Of a stretch of DNA of 64,000 bases, positions 51,027-60,091 are shown in pieces. The notes beneath the pieces were generated by a model, which ran no database searches, was not told where the DNA came from, and saw nothing but the letters and a program-made list of their open reading frames with translations. This stretch comes from Streptomyces flavofungini (lineage in GTDB: Bacteria > Actinomycetota > Actinomycetes > Streptomycetales > Streptomycetaceae): the NCBI RefSeq assembly GCF_030388665.1, contig NZ_CP128846.1, positions 1,736,001-1,800,000 on the forward strand, written 5' to 3'. The stretch's first letter is position 1, and every line of letters begins with the position of its first letter. A program made the translations under genes and the position numbers.

Positions 51027-51836
51027 ATGCCCAAGGCCGCCAAGTCCTCACGTACGACAGCTACGCCCGACGCTCCGGAGAGCGCCGCGGGCAGCCGCGC
51101 CGCCGCACAACGGCTCAAGATGCGCCGCGAGCTGGCGGCCGCCGCCATGGAACTCTTCGCGTCCAAGGGGTACGAGGCGACGACGGTCGACGAGATCGCC
51201 GCCGCGGCCGGGGTGGCCCGGCGGACCTTCTTCCGCCACTTCCGGTCCAAGGAAGAGGCGATCTTCCCCGACCACGACGACACCCTGATCCGCGCGGAGG
51301 CCGTGCTCAACGCGGCGCCCGCGCACGAGCACCCGCTCGACACGGTGTGCCGCGGCATCAAGGAAGTCATGAAGATGTACGCGGCCTCGCCGGCCGTGTC
51401 CGTGGAGCGGTACCGGCTCACGCGCGAGGTGCCCACGCTGCGCGAGCGCGAGATCGCCTCCGTGGCGCGCTACGAACGGCTCTTCACGCGCTATCTCCTC
51501 GGGCACTTCGACGAGCACGCGCACCACCACGGCAACGACGATCCGCTGCTCGCGGAGGTGGCCGCGTCCGCCGTCGTCACGGCCCACAACCACGTCCTGC
51601 GGCGCTGGTTGCGGGCCGGGGGCCAGGGGGACGTGGAGGGGCAGCTCGACCACGCCTTCGGCATCGTGCGGCGGACGTTCGGGACGGGCATTCCCGCGGG
51701 GCGGGACACGGTGCCCTCCGGTCCGGTGGCGACGGTCTCCGACGGTGGCGAGGTCCTGGTCACCGTCGCCCGCACGGACGCCCCTCTCGACGAAGTCATG
51801 CGCACCATCGAGAAGGCACTGCGAGACCGCGGGTAG
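51027..51836 (+). CDS. TetR-family transcriptional regulator
   Basis: A 269-residue regulator. The HTH lies at about 35-80 (AAAMELFASKGYEATTVDEIAAAAGVARRTFFRHFRSKEEAIF), the ligand domain at 90-225, and a poorly conserved tail ends EVMRTIEKAL. It sits between the 3-hydroxyacyl-CoA dehydrogenase and ccr, both acyl-CoA genes, so its ligand may be an acyl-CoA. The ATG at 51027 is preferred to an in-frame ATG at 51009. A strong terminator follows 20 bases after the stop. Confidence 0.88.
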   Translation: MPKAAKSSRTTATPDAPESAAGSRAAAQRLKMRRELAAAAMELFASKGYEATTVDEIAAAAGVARRTFFRHFRSKEEAIFPDHDDTLIRAEAVLNAAPAHEHPLDTVCRGIKEVMKMYAASPAVSVERYRLTREVPTLREREIASVARYERLFTRYLLGHFDEHAHHHGNDDPLLAEVAASAVVTAHNHVLRRWLRAGGQGDVEGQLDHAFGIVRRTFGTGIPAGRDTVPSGPVATVSDGGEVLVTVARTDAPLDEVMRTIEKALRDRG

Positions 51837-51856
51837 ACCCCGCGGAGTGCCCTCAG

Positions 51857-51906
51857 AAGCCGGACGGGCCGACTACCTACCGGCAGGTAGTCGGCCCGTC
51901 CGGCTT
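51857..51906. terminator. Strong terminator, 22-bp perfect stem
   Basis: Arms 51857-51878 and 51885-51906 pair perfectly, with a 6-base ACCGGC loop and a TTTTG tail (51905-51908 is TTTT). It closes the TetR transcript. The core CTACCT-ACCGGC-AGGTAG also looks like a TetR operator. Confidence 0.9.
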
Positions 51907-51938
51907 TTGCGTACTCATGGCACACCCTCTGACCTGCA

Positions 51939-51950
51939 ATGATCGATCAT
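51939..51950. promoter_or_regulatory. ATGATCGATCAT palindrome, copy 1
   Basis: A perfect 12-bp palindrome 56 bases upstream of the ccr -35. An identical copy lies at 61644-61655. Confidence 0.55.
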
Positions 51951-52005
51951 CGCTCAGATGAACCCACCCGGTGACAACTGAGAGAAATTGTTGGCACTGA
52001 GTGTC

Positions 52006-52034
52006 TTGCCGACTGGCACGCGGTGTCATACGTT
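52006..52034 (+). promoter_or_regulatory. Vegetative promoter of the ethylmalonyl-CoA operon
   Basis: TTGCCG (52006-52011), a 17-base spacer and TACGTT (52029-52034) form a HrdB-type promoter. The transcript would start near 52041, giving a leader of about 220 bases. Confidence 0.6.
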
Positions 52035-52260
52035 GATGTTGTCCGGGCGGCCGACGGGTGGAGAACCTCCCCCGCCGGCTGTCCCCGCGAGCCACTGGCA
52101 AGCGCGCCCGGACGCCTGCGTCACAGGCACCCCGCGCCCCACCAGGGCGCCGCCGAGCACCACCTCCGCCGAACCGACGGCACCGCCCCGCTTTCAAGGA
52201 CCACCCCGACGTACCCCTCAGAGCGCTCTCCCTCGGAGCGCCCTTCGCCGGAGGCAACCC

Positions 52261-53598
52261 ATGCAGGAAATCCTGGACGCGATCCAATCGCAGGACACCT
52301 CGGCCGCCGACTTCGCCGCGCTGCCGCTGCCCGAGTCGTACCGCGCGGTGACCGTGCACAAGGACGAGACGGAGATGTTCGCCGGGCTCACCACCCGCGA
52401 CAAGGACCCGCGCAAGTCGCTGCACCTGGACGAGGTCCCGGTGCCCGAACTCGGCCCCGGCGAGGCCCTGGTGGCCGTGATGGCCTCGTCCGTGAACTAC
52501 AACTCCGTGTGGACGTCCATCTTCGAGCCGCTCTCGACCTTCGCCTTCCTGGAGCGGTACGGCAAGTTGAGCGATCTCACCAAGCGCCACGACCTGCCGT
52601 ACCACGTCATCGGCTCCGACCTCGCGGGCGTCGTCCTGCGCACCGGCCCCGGCGTGAACGCCTGGCAGCCCGGCGACGAGGTCGTCGCGCACTGCCTGTC
52701 CGTGGAACTGGAGTCCTCCGACGGCCACAACGACACGATGCTCGACCCCGAGCAGCGCATCTGGGGCTTCGAGACCAACTTCGGCGGCCTCGCGGAGATC
52801 GCCCTGGTGAAGTCCAACCAGCTGATGCCGAAGCCGGACCACCTGAGCTGGGAGGAGGCGGCGGCCCCCGGCCTGGTGAACTCCACCGCGTACCGCCAGC
52901 TCGTCTCCCGCAACGGCGCCGGCATGAAGCAGGGCGACAACGTCCTGATCTGGGGCGCGAGCGGTGGACTCGGGTCGTACGCCACGCAGTTCGCGCTGGC
53001 CGGCGGCGCCAACCCGATCTGCGTGGTCAGCAGCCCGCAGAAGGCGGAGATCTGCCGGGCGATGGGCGCGGAGGCGATCATCGACCGCAACGCCGAGGGC
53101 TACAAGTTCTGGAAGGACGAGCGCACCCAGGACCCCAAGGAGTGGAAGCGCTTCGGCAAGCGCATCCGCGAGTTCACCGGCGGCGAGGACATCGACATCG
53201 TCTTCGAGCACCCCGGCCGCGAGACCTTCGGCGCCAGCGTCTACGTCACCCGCAAGGGCGGCACCATCACCACCTGCGCCTCCACCTCGGGCTACATGCA
53301 CGAGTACGACAACCGCTACCTGTGGATGTCGCTGAAGCGCATCATCGGCTCGCACTTCGCCAACTACCGCGAGGCCTGGGAGGCGAACCGGCTGATCGCC
53401 AAGGGCAAGATCCACCCGACGCTCTCCAAGGTGTACTCCCTGGCGGACACCGGGCAGGCCGCCTACGACGTGCACCGCAACCTCCACCAGGGCAAGGTCG
53501 GCGTCCTCGCGCTCGCGCCCGAGGAGGGGCTCGGCGTGCGCGACGCGGAGAAGCGGGCGCTGCACCTCGACGCCATCAACCGCTTCCGCGACATCTGA
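52261..53598 (+). CDS. ccr: Crotonyl-CoA carboxylase/reductase
   Basis: A 445-residue medium-chain dehydrogenase/reductase that turns crotonyl-CoA, CO2 and NADPH into ethylmalonyl-CoA, the defining step of the ethylmalonyl-CoA pathway and a source of polyketide extender units. The CO2-binding residues are recognisable: SSVNYNSVW (Asn), WGFETNFGG (Phe-Glu) and FEHPGRETFG (His). The NADPH motif GASGGLGSYATQFAL lies near 238. First gene of a rightward operon with ecm, mcl, mch and mcd. Confidence 0.95.
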   Translation: MQEILDAIQSQDTSAADFAALPLPESYRAVTVHKDETEMFAGLTTRDKDPRKSLHLDEVPVPELGPGEALVAVMASSVNYNSVWTSIFEPLSTFAFLERYGKLSDLTKRHDLPYHVIGSDLAGVVLRTGPGVNAWQPGDEVVAHCLSVELESSDGHNDTMLDPEQRIWGFETNFGGLAEIALVKSNQLMPKPDHLSWEEAAAPGLVNSTAYRQLVSRNGAGMKQGDNVLIWGASGGLGSYATQFALAGGANPICVVSSPQKAEICRAMGAEAIIDRNAEGYKFWKDERTQDPKEWKRFGKRIREFTGGEDIDIVFEHPGRETFGASVYVTRKGGTITTCASTSGYMHEYDNRYLWMSLKRIIGSHFANYREAWEANRLIAKGKIHPTLSKVYSLADTGQAAYDVHRNLHQGKVGVLALAPEEGLGVRDAEKRALHLDAINRFRDI

Positions 53599-53615
53599 GG
53601 GGCGAGGGCCCATAC

Positions 53616-55667
53616 ATGACTGAGCGCCAGAAAGACCGGCCGTGGCTGATGCGCACCTACGCCGGTCACTCCACGGCCGAGGCGTCGAACGAGCTGTACC
53701 GGCGCAACCTCGCCAAGGGCCAGACCGGTCTGTCGGTCGCCTTCGACCTGCCGACGCAGACCGGCTACGACCCGGACCACATCCTCGCGCGCGGGGAGGT
53801 GGGCCGGGTCGGCGTCCCGGTGTCCCATCTCGGCGACATGCGGCGGCTGTTCCAGGACATCCCCCTGGAGCAGATGAACACCTCCATGACGATCAACGCG
53901 ACCGCCATGTGGCTGCTCGCGCTGTACCAGGTCGTCGCCGAGGAGCAGGGCGCCGACATCACCCAGCTCCAGGGGACGACGCAGAACGACATCGTCAAGG
54001 AGTACCTGTCGCGCGGCACGCACGTGTTCCCGCCGGGGCCGAGCCTGCGGCTGACCACCGACATGATCACGTACACGGTGGCGAACATCCCGAAGTGGAA
54101 CCCGATCAACATCTGCAGCTATCACCTGCAGGAGGCCGGGGCCACGCCGGTGCAGGAGGTCGCGTACGCGATGAGCACGGCGATCGCGGTGCTCGACGCG
54201 GTGCGCGCGTCCGGGCAGGTGCCCGAGGAGAAGTTCGGCGACGTCGTCGCGCGGATCTCGTTCTTCGTGAACGCCGGGGTGCGGTTCATCGAGGAGATGT
54301 GCAAGATGCGGGCCTTCGGCCGCATCTGGGACCGGGTCGCGCGCGAGCGGTACGGCATCAGCAACCCCAAGCAGCGCCGCTTCCGCTACGGCGTGCAGGT
54401 CAACTCGCTCGGCCTGACCGAGGCACAGCCGGAGAACAACGTCCAGCGCATCGTCCTGGAGATGCTCGCCGTCACGCTGTCGAAGGACGCCCGCGCGCGT
54501 GCCGTGCAGCTGCCCGCATGGAACGAGGCGCTCGGCCTGCCCCGGCCCTGGGACCAGCAGTGGTCGCTGCGCATCCAGCAGGTCCTCGCGCACGAGAGCG
54601 ACCTCCTGGAGTACGAGGACATCTTCGCGGGCTCGCACGTGATCGAGGCCAAGGTGGACGCCCTGGTCGAGGAGTCCCTCGCGGAGATGGACCGCATCGA
54701 GCAGATGGGCGGCGCGATGGCCGCCGTCGAGTCGGGCTATCTGAAGGCGCAGCTGGTGTCCTCGCACGCCGAGCGGCGGGCGCGGATCGAGGCCGGCGAG
54801 GACAAGATCATCGGCGTGAACGTCTTCGAGACGACGGAGCCGAACCCGCTCACCGCCGACCTGGACACGGCGATCATGACGGTCGACCCGGCGGTCGAGG
54901 CGCGCGTCGTGGAGGCCATCGGCACCTGGCGCACCACCCGGCAGGAGTCGTCGGACCGGCAGGGCCTCGGAGACCCCTACCACTTCCCCACCGTCCAGCA
55001 GGCGCTCGACCGGCTCAAGGAGGTCGCGGCAGGGACCGGCAACCTGATGGAGGCCACCCTGGAGTGCGCGCGCGCCGGTGTCACGACCGGCGAGTGGGCG
55101 GGCGCGCTGCGGGAGGTCTTCGGCGAGTTCCGGGCGCCCACGGGCGTCTCCGGGGCGCCGGTCGCGGTCACCGCGGAGGCGGGCACGCCGCTCGCCCTGG
55201 TCCGCGAGAAGGTCGAGAAGACGTCCGCCGACCTCGGCAGCGGCAAGCTGCGCTTCCTGGTCGGCAAGCCGGGCCTGGACGGGCACTCCAACGGCGCCGA
55301 GCAGATCGCGGTGCGCGCGCGTGACGCCGGGTTCGAGGTCGTCTACCAGGGCATCCGGCTGACCCCCGAGCAGATCGTGGACGCCGCGCTCGCGGAGGAC
55401 GTGCACGCGGTCGGCCTGTCGATCCTCTCCGGCTCGCACGCGCAGCTCGTCCCGGACGTCCTGACGCGCCTGCGCGCGGCGGGCGCGCACGACATTCCCG
55501 TCATCGCCGGGGGCATCATCCCCACCAGCGACGCCGAGGACCTGAAGGCGGCGGGCGTGGCCGCCGTGTTCACCCCCAAGGACTTCGGCATCACGGAGAT
55601 CATCGGCCGTATCGTCGACGAGATCCGCAAAGCGAACCACCTCGACCCCCTGGAGGTCCCCGCATGA
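53616..55667 (+). CDS. ecm: Ethylmalonyl-CoA mutase (MeaA-type)
   Basis: A 683-residue adenosylcobalamin-dependent mutase turning ethylmalonyl-CoA into methylsuccinyl-CoA. The catalytic barrel opens RPWLMRTYAGHSTAEASNELYRRNL and contains the AFDLPTQTGYDPDH substrate loop; the C-terminal cobalamin domain has GLDGHSNGAEQ (DxHxxG, about 551-556), VGLSILSGSH and IAGGIIPTSD. It starts 17 bases after ccr and overlaps mcl by four bases. meaA is the older name. Confidence 0.95.
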   Translation: MTERQKDRPWLMRTYAGHSTAEASNELYRRNLAKGQTGLSVAFDLPTQTGYDPDHILARGEVGRVGVPVSHLGDMRRLFQDIPLEQMNTSMTINATAMWLLALYQVVAEEQGADITQLQGTTQNDIVKEYLSRGTHVFPPGPSLRLTTDMITYTVANIPKWNPINICSYHLQEAGATPVQEVAYAMSTAIAVLDAVRASGQVPEEKFGDVVARISFFVNAGVRFIEEMCKMRAFGRIWDRVARERYGISNPKQRRFRYGVQVNSLGLTEAQPENNVQRIVLEMLAVTLSKDARARAVQLPAWNEALGLPRPWDQQWSLRIQQVLAHESDLLEYEDIFAGSHVIEAKVDALVEESLAEMDRIEQMGGAMAAVESGYLKAQLVSSHAERRARIEAGEDKIIGVNVFETTEPNPLTADLDTAIMTVDPAVEARVVEAIGTWRTTRQESSDRQGLGDPYHFPTVQQALDRLKEVAAGTGNLMEATLECARAGVTTGEWAGALREVFGEFRAPTGVSGAPVAVTAEAGTPLALVREKVEKTSADLGSGKLRFLVGKPGLDGHSNGAEQIAVRARDAGFEVVYQGIRLTPEQIVDAALAEDVHAVGLSILSGSHAQLVPDVLTRLRAAGAHDIPVIAGGIIPTSDAEDLKAAGVAAVFTPKDFGITEIIGRIVDEIRKANHLDPLEVPA

Positions 55668-56647
55668 CCCCGTCCCAGACGCAGCCCGGCGCCGTGAACC
55701 GGCTCCGCCCGCGCCGCTCCTGCCTGGCCGTGCCCGGCTCGAACCCGCGCTTCCTGGAGAAGGCCCAGGGCCTGCCCGCCGACCAGGTGTTCCTCGACCT
55801 GGAGGACGCCTGCGCGCCGCTCGCCAAGCCGGAGGCGCGGCACACCATCGTCAAGTTCCTCAACGAGGGCGACTGGACGGGCAAGACCAGGGTCGTGCGC
55901 GTGAACGACTGGACGACCGAGTGGACGTACCGCGATGTCGTCACGGTCGTCGAGGGCGCGGGGCCGAACCTGGACTGCATCATGCTGCCCAAGGTGCAGG
56001 ACGCCCAGCAGGTGGTGGCCCTGGACCTGCTGCTCACCCAGATCGAGAAGACGATGGGCTTCGAGGTCGGCAAGATCGGCATCGAGGCGCAGATCGAGAA
56101 CGCCCAGGGCCTCAACAACGTCAACGAGATCGCGACGGCCTCCCAGCGCGTCGAGACGATCATCTTCGGCCCGGCCGACTTCATGGCGTCGATCAACATG
56201 AAGTCGCTGGTCGTGGGCGAGCAGCCGCCCGGCTACCCGGCGGACGCGTACCACTACATCCTGATGAAGATCCTCATGGCCGCCCGCGCCAACAACCTCC
56301 AGGCCATCGACGGCCCCTACCTGCAGATCCGCAACATCGACGGCTACCGCGAGGTCGCCCGGCGCGCCGCCGCCCTCGGCTTCGACGGCAAGTGGGTGCT
56401 GCACCCGGGCCAGGTCGAGGCGTCCAACGAGATCTTCTCGCCGTCCCAGGAGGACTACGACCACGCCGAGATGATCCTGGACGCGTACGACTACTACACG
56501 TCCGAGGCGGGCGGCAAGAAGGGCTCCGCGATGCTCGGCGACGAGATGATCGACGAGGCCAGCCGCAAGATGGCGCTCGTGATCTCCGGCAAGGGCCGGG
56601 CCGCGGGCATGAAGCGCACCAGCACGTTCGAGGCCCCGGAGGCGTAG
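55664..56647 (+). CDS. mcl: Malyl-CoA/beta-methylmalyl-CoA lyase (HpcH/HpaI family)
   Basis: A 327-residue CitE-like lyase that cleaves methylmalyl-CoA to glyoxylate and propionyl-CoA, the exit step of the pathway. RSCLAVPGSNPRFLEKA, DQVFLDLEDACAP (Mg-binding acids), MLPKVQDAQQV and EAQIENAQGLNNV are family motifs, and GKWVLHPGQVEASNEIF closes the barrel. ATGA overlap with ecm. Confidence 0.93.
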   Translation: MTPSQTQPGAVNRLRPRRSCLAVPGSNPRFLEKAQGLPADQVFLDLEDACAPLAKPEARHTIVKFLNEGDWTGKTRVVRVNDWTTEWTYRDVVTVVEGAGPNLDCIMLPKVQDAQQVVALDLLLTQIEKTMGFEVGKIGIEAQIENAQGLNNVNEIATASQRVETIIFGPADFMASINMKSLVVGEQPPGYPADAYHYILMKILMAARANNLQAIDGPYLQIRNIDGYREVARRAAALGFDGKWVLHPGQVEASNEIFSPSQEDYDHAEMILDAYDYYTSEAGGKKGSAMLGDEMIDEASRKMALVISGKGRAAGMKRTSTFEAPEA

Positions 56648-56652
56648 GGATC

Positions 56653-57177
56653 ATGCAATTCGGCCGCACCTACGAGGAGTTCGAAGTCGGCGCCGTGTAC
56701 AAGCACTGGCCCGGCAAGACGGTCACCGAGTACGACGACCACCTCTTCTGTCTGCTCACCATGAACCATCACCCGCTGCACATGGACAGCAACTACGCGG
56801 AAGCGACGACCGACTTCGGCAAGAACGTCGTCGTCGGCAACTACATCTACTCGCTGCTGCTCGGCATGTCCGTCCCGGACGTCTCCGGCAAGGCGATCGC
56901 GAACCTGGAGGTCGAGTCGCTCAAGCACGTGGCGCCGACGTTCCACGGCGACACGATCTACGGCGAGACGACGGTCCTGGACAAGACGCCGTCGAAGTCC
57001 AAGTCGGACCGCGGCATCGTGCACGTGGAGACCAAGGGCTACAAGCAGGACGGCACGCTGGTCTGCGTGTTCCGCCGCAAGGTCATGGTGCCCACCGAGA
57101 CGTACATCAAGGAGCGCGGCGGCGAACAGCCCGGCCGCCCGGAGCTGAACGCCCCGCAGCAGAAGACCGAGAAGTGA
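56653..57177 (+). CDS. mch: MaoC-type mesaconyl-CoA hydratase
   Basis: A 174-residue single hot-dog hydratase, shorter than the ~340-residue two-domain Mch of Rhodobacter. The active-site loop is NHHPLHMDSNYAE (about 38-50, with the Asp/His pair), and FGKNVVVGNYIYSLLLGM and EVESLKHVAPTFHGDTIYGE follow. It would hydrate mesaconyl-CoA to methylmalyl-CoA, probably as a dimer. It starts five bases after mcl. Confidence 0.88.
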   Translation: MQFGRTYEEFEVGAVYKHWPGKTVTEYDDHLFCLLTMNHHPLHMDSNYAEATTDFGKNVVVGNYIYSLLLGMSVPDVSGKAIANLEVESLKHVAPTFHGDTIYGETTVLDKTPSKSKSDRGIVHVETKGYKQDGTLVCVFRRKVMVPTETYIKERGGEQPGRPELNAPQQKTEK

Positions 57178-57184
57178 GGCCGTG

Positions 57185-58390
57185 ATGACCCGACTCGCCC
57201 AGACCGCCGGGCTCTCCGACGTCCAGCAGGAAATCCTGTCCACCGTCAGGGAATTCGTCGACAAAGAGATCATTCCGGTGGCCACGGAGCTCGAGCACCG
57301 TGACGAGTACCCGCAAGCGATCGTGGACGGCCTCAAGGAGTTGGGCCTGTTCGGCCTGATGATCCCGGAGGAGTACGGGGGTCTCGGCGAGTCGCTGCTC
57401 ACCTACGCGCTGTGCGTGGAGGAGATAGCGCGCGGCTGGATGTCGGTGTCCGGCATCATCAACACCCACTTCATCGTGGCGTACATGCTCAAGCAGCACG
57501 GCACCCAGGAGCAGAAGGACCACTTCCTGCCGCGGATGGCGACGGGTGAGGTGCGGGGCGCGTTCTCGATGTCGGAGCCGGGGCTCGGCTCGGACGTGTC
57601 GGCGATCACGTCGAAGGCGGTCAGGGACGGCGAGGACTACGTCCTGAACGGTCAGAAGATGTGGCTGACGAACGGGGGCTCGTCAACGCTGGTCGCCGTA
57701 CTCGTCAGAAGTGACGAAGGACACCCCGAGGGGACGGCCCCCCACAAGTCGATGACGACCTTCCTGGTGGAGAAGGAACCGGGCTTCGGCGAGGTGCGTC
57801 CGGGCCTCACCATCCCCGGGAAGATCGACAAGATGGGTTACAAGGGTGTCGACACCACCGAACTGATCATGGATGGCCTGCGCATTCCGGCCAATCGCGT
57901 GCTCGGCGGACAGACCGGGCGAGGCTTTTACCAAATGATGGACGGAGTCGAGGTCGGCCGCGTGAATGTCGCCGCGCGTGGCTGCGGCGTCGCACAGCGT
58001 GCCTTCGAGCTGGGTGTCTCGTATGCCCAACAACGTCACACTTTCGGAAAGCCGATCGCCCAGCATCAGGCGATTCAGTTCAAGCTGGCCGAGATGGCTA
58101 CCAAGGTCGAGGCCGCCCATGCGATGATGGTGAACGCAGCACGCAAAAAGGACTCCGGGGAGCGAAACGACCTCGAAGCCGGAATGGCGAAGTATCTGGC
58201 GTCCGAATACTGCAAGGAAGTCGTAGAGGACGCGTTCAGGATTCACGGTGGCTACGGCTTCTCGAAGGAGTACGAGATCGAGCGTCTCTACCGCGAGGCA
58301 CCGATGTTGCTCATCGGTGAAGGTACCGCCGAGATCCAGAAAATGATCATTGGCCGACGACTCCTCGAAGAGTATCGATTCCAGGGCTGA
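57185..58390 (+). CDS. mcd: Acyl-CoA dehydrogenase, likely methylsuccinyl-CoA dehydrogenase
   Basis: A 401-residue FAD-dependent dehydrogenase that should oxidise methylsuccinyl-CoA to mesaconyl-CoA. EEIARGWMSVSGIINTHFIV, AFSMSEPGLGSDVSAI (FAD), WLTNGGSSTL, DGVEVGRVNVAARGCG and a C-terminal YREAPMLLIGEGTAEIQKMIIGRRL hold family motifs; the catalytic Glu is in the last of these. From about 57830 on, codon third positions carry far more A and T than in the rest of the operon. A GTG three bases before the ATG is an alternative start. Confidence 0.9.
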   Translation: MTRLAQTAGLSDVQQEILSTVREFVDKEIIPVATELEHRDEYPQAIVDGLKELGLFGLMIPEEYGGLGESLLTYALCVEEIARGWMSVSGIINTHFIVAYMLKQHGTQEQKDHFLPRMATGEVRGAFSMSEPGLGSDVSAITSKAVRDGEDYVLNGQKMWLTNGGSSTLVAVLVRSDEGHPEGTAPHKSMTTFLVEKEPGFGEVRPGLTIPGKIDKMGYKGVDTTELIMDGLRIPANRVLGGQTGRGFYQMMDGVEVGRVNVAARGCGVAQRAFELGVSYAQQRHTFGKPIAQHQAIQFKLAEMATKVEAAHAMMVNAARKKDSGERNDLEAGMAKYLASEYCKEVVEDAFRIHGGYGFSKEYEIERLYREAPMLLIGEGTAEIQKMIIGRRLLEEYRFQG

Positions 58391-58481
58391 ATGTCCGACT
58401 TGGAGTGATTCCTTCGAGATTTATTCGAGAAGAAGATCACACCCAGTCAGCACGCTCCGGCGGCCGACTCGGCTTCCTGGC

Positions 58482-58512
58482 TTGCCCAGTTGTGGCTCGC
58501 AACCGATACGAT
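58482..58512 (+). promoter_or_regulatory. Candidate promoter of psd-pssA
   Basis: TTGCCC (58482-58487), 19 bases, then TACGAT (58507-58512), about 60 bases before the psd ATG. Spacing is slightly long. Confidence 0.4.
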
Positions 58513-58572
58513 CCCGGGAAAGCCGCCGTCCCCCCGTATGCAGTGCGGCATCATCCGCTACGAAGGTCATCC

Positions 58573-59229
58573 ATGCCCCACAGCCAAACCTCTGCACCTC
58601 GCGACAGCCTGGCCGGCGTACGCCTCGCGCGCGGAGCATCGCCGTGGCTCCTGCCGACCGTGGCCACCGCGGCACTCAGCCTGGCCAAGGCTCGCCGCTC
58701 CAAGGGCGCGGCGGCGGTCGCCGTGCCCGCGACCGCCCTCGCGGCCGGAATGCTGTGGTTCTTCCGCGACCCCGAGCGTGAGATCACCCAGGGCCGGGTG
58801 ATCTCCCCGGCCGACGGCGTGGTGCAGAGCATCATGCCGTGGAAGGACGGACGCACCCGCGTCGCGATCTTCATGAGCCCGTTGAACGTCCACGTCAACC
58901 GCGCGCCCCTCGCGGGCACGGTGACGTCCGTGGAGCACATCCCCGGCGGGTTCGTCCCGGCGTTCAACAAGGAGAGCGAGAACAACGAGCGCGTCGTCTG
59001 GCACTTCGACACCGAGCTCGGCGACATCGAGATGATCCAGATCGCGGGCGCCGTCGCCCGGCGCATCGTGCCGTACGTGCCCCAGGGCACGAAGGTGGAG
59101 CAGGGCGAGCGGATCGGCCTGATCCGCTTCGGCTCGCGCGTCGACATCTACCTGCCCGAGGGCGTCGAGGTGGATGTCGAGGTGGGTCAGAAGACCGTGG
59201 CTGGGGTGACTCGCATTGACCGTGACTGA
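58573..59229 (+). CDS. psd: Phosphatidylserine decarboxylase
   Basis: A 218-residue membrane-associated short-form (archaeal-type) decarboxylase giving phosphatidylethanolamine. A hydrophobic stretch (about 24-65, WLLPTVATAALSLA and AVAVPATALAAGMLWFF) anchors it; PADGVVQSIMPWKDGRTRVAIFMSPLNVHVNRAP is the catalytic lid, and FGSRVD (G187-S188) is the self-cleavage site giving the pyruvoyl group. GAAGG precedes the ATG. It overlaps pssA by 14 bases. Confidence 0.92.
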   Translation: MPHSQTSAPRDSLAGVRLARGASPWLLPTVATAALSLAKARRSKGAAAVAVPATALAAGMLWFFRDPEREITQGRVISPADGVVQSIMPWKDGRTRVAIFMSPLNVHVNRAPLAGTVTSVEHIPGGFVPAFNKESENNERVVWHFDTELGDIEMIQIAGAVARRIVPYVPQGTKVEQGERIGLIRFGSRVDIYLPEGVEVDVEVGQKTVAGVTRIDRD

Positions 59230-60073
59230 TCCGGAGACACAGGCGGGCTGGGTGCCCGAGTCCGTGGACACCGTGGACGACGCCGACGAGGACATGCCGC
59301 TGTCGCTGCGCCTCTCGATAGCGGACACCCTCACGCTCGGCAACGCCACGTGCGGATTCATGGCGGTGTACTTCACCACCACCGGGATCCTCATCCCGCA
59401 CCTGTCCGGCGACGAGTCGGGCATGGCCCGCAACAGCGCCGCCACCGCGGTGATCCTGATGCTGTGCGCCGCCGTCTTCGACCTCTTCGACGGCCTCGTG
59501 GCCCGCAAGCTGCGGTCGTCGCCGATGGGCGCGGAGCTGGACAACCTCTCCGACCTGATCAGCTTCGGTCTCGCACCCGCCTACTTCGTGCTCGTGTACG
59601 GCATGGTCGCCAGAGACGCCCACGAGCGGGTCGCGGCGATGGGCGCCATCGTGGTCCTCCTGGCGGTGGTGCTGCGACTTGCGAGATTCTCCTGCGTGAC
59701 GCTGCCGGACGGCACGTTCCAGGGCATGCCCTCGCCCTTCGGGGCGCTGACGGTGGTCTCGATCGTGCTTCTGGAGCTGCCCTTCGTGGCCACGCTCCTG
59801 GCGATCATCGGCACGGCCTGGCTGATGGTGAGCCGGGTCGAGTACCCGAAGCCCCGGGGACCGCTCGCGGTCGCCATGCTCGCCTGGATCGTCTCCGCGA
59901 TGGGGCTGCTCGCCGCCTGGGCCTTCGACGCGCCCGGCGGACAGCTGCTCCTTCAGACCGGCTGCGCGCTGCAGCTCGTCCTCGGTGCGGTGATCCCGCT
60001 GTTCGCCACGGCTCGGCGGGTGAACAACTTCCGGGACAACCGGCGTGAGGCCCGGGCGACGCAGTTGCCGTAG
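59216..60073 (+). CDS. pssA: CDP-diacylglycerol-serine O-phosphatidyltransferase
   Basis: A 285-residue integral membrane enzyme making phosphatidylserine from CDP-diacylglycerol and serine, the substrate of Psd. The CDP-alcohol phosphotransferase signature D-G-x2-A-R-x7-G-x3-D-x3-D is met by DG (92-93), AR (96-97), G105, D109 and D113. About seven membrane helices are predicted. The start is TTG at 59216 with GGGGTG upstream; a GTG at 59222 is possible. A 17-bp terminator follows. Confidence 0.92.
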   Translation: MTVTDPETQAGWVPESVDTVDDADEDMPLSLRLSIADTLTLGNATCGFMAVYFTTTGILIPHLSGDESGMARNSAATAVILMLCAAVFDLFDGLVARKLRSSPMGAELDNLSDLISFGLAPAYFVLVYGMVARDAHERVAAMGAIVVLLAVVLRLARFSCVTLPDGTFQGMPSPFGALTVVSIVLLELPFVATLLAIIGTAWLMVSRVEYPKPRGPLAVAMLAWIVSAMGLLAAWAFDAPGGQLLLQTGCALQLVLGAVIPLFATARRVNNFRDNRREARATQLP

Positions 60074-60091
60074 CGGCGCTTGTACACAGCT

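Larger units (their letters stand above)
51837..52260. other. Intergenic region between TetR gene and ccr
   Basis: A 424-base gap: a 22-bp terminator stem, the 12-bp palindrome ATGATCGATCAT, a well-spaced vegetative promoter, and a ~220-base GC-rich leader before ccr. No B12 riboswitch could be recognised in the leader, though the operon contains a B12 enzyme. No coding sequence was seen. Confidence 0.5.

Noticed and set aside
52041..52260. B12 riboswitch in the ccr leader
   Set aside because: The operon has a B12 enzyme and the leader contains a GCCACTG-like stretch, but the rest of the conserved cobalamin core is not there in order.
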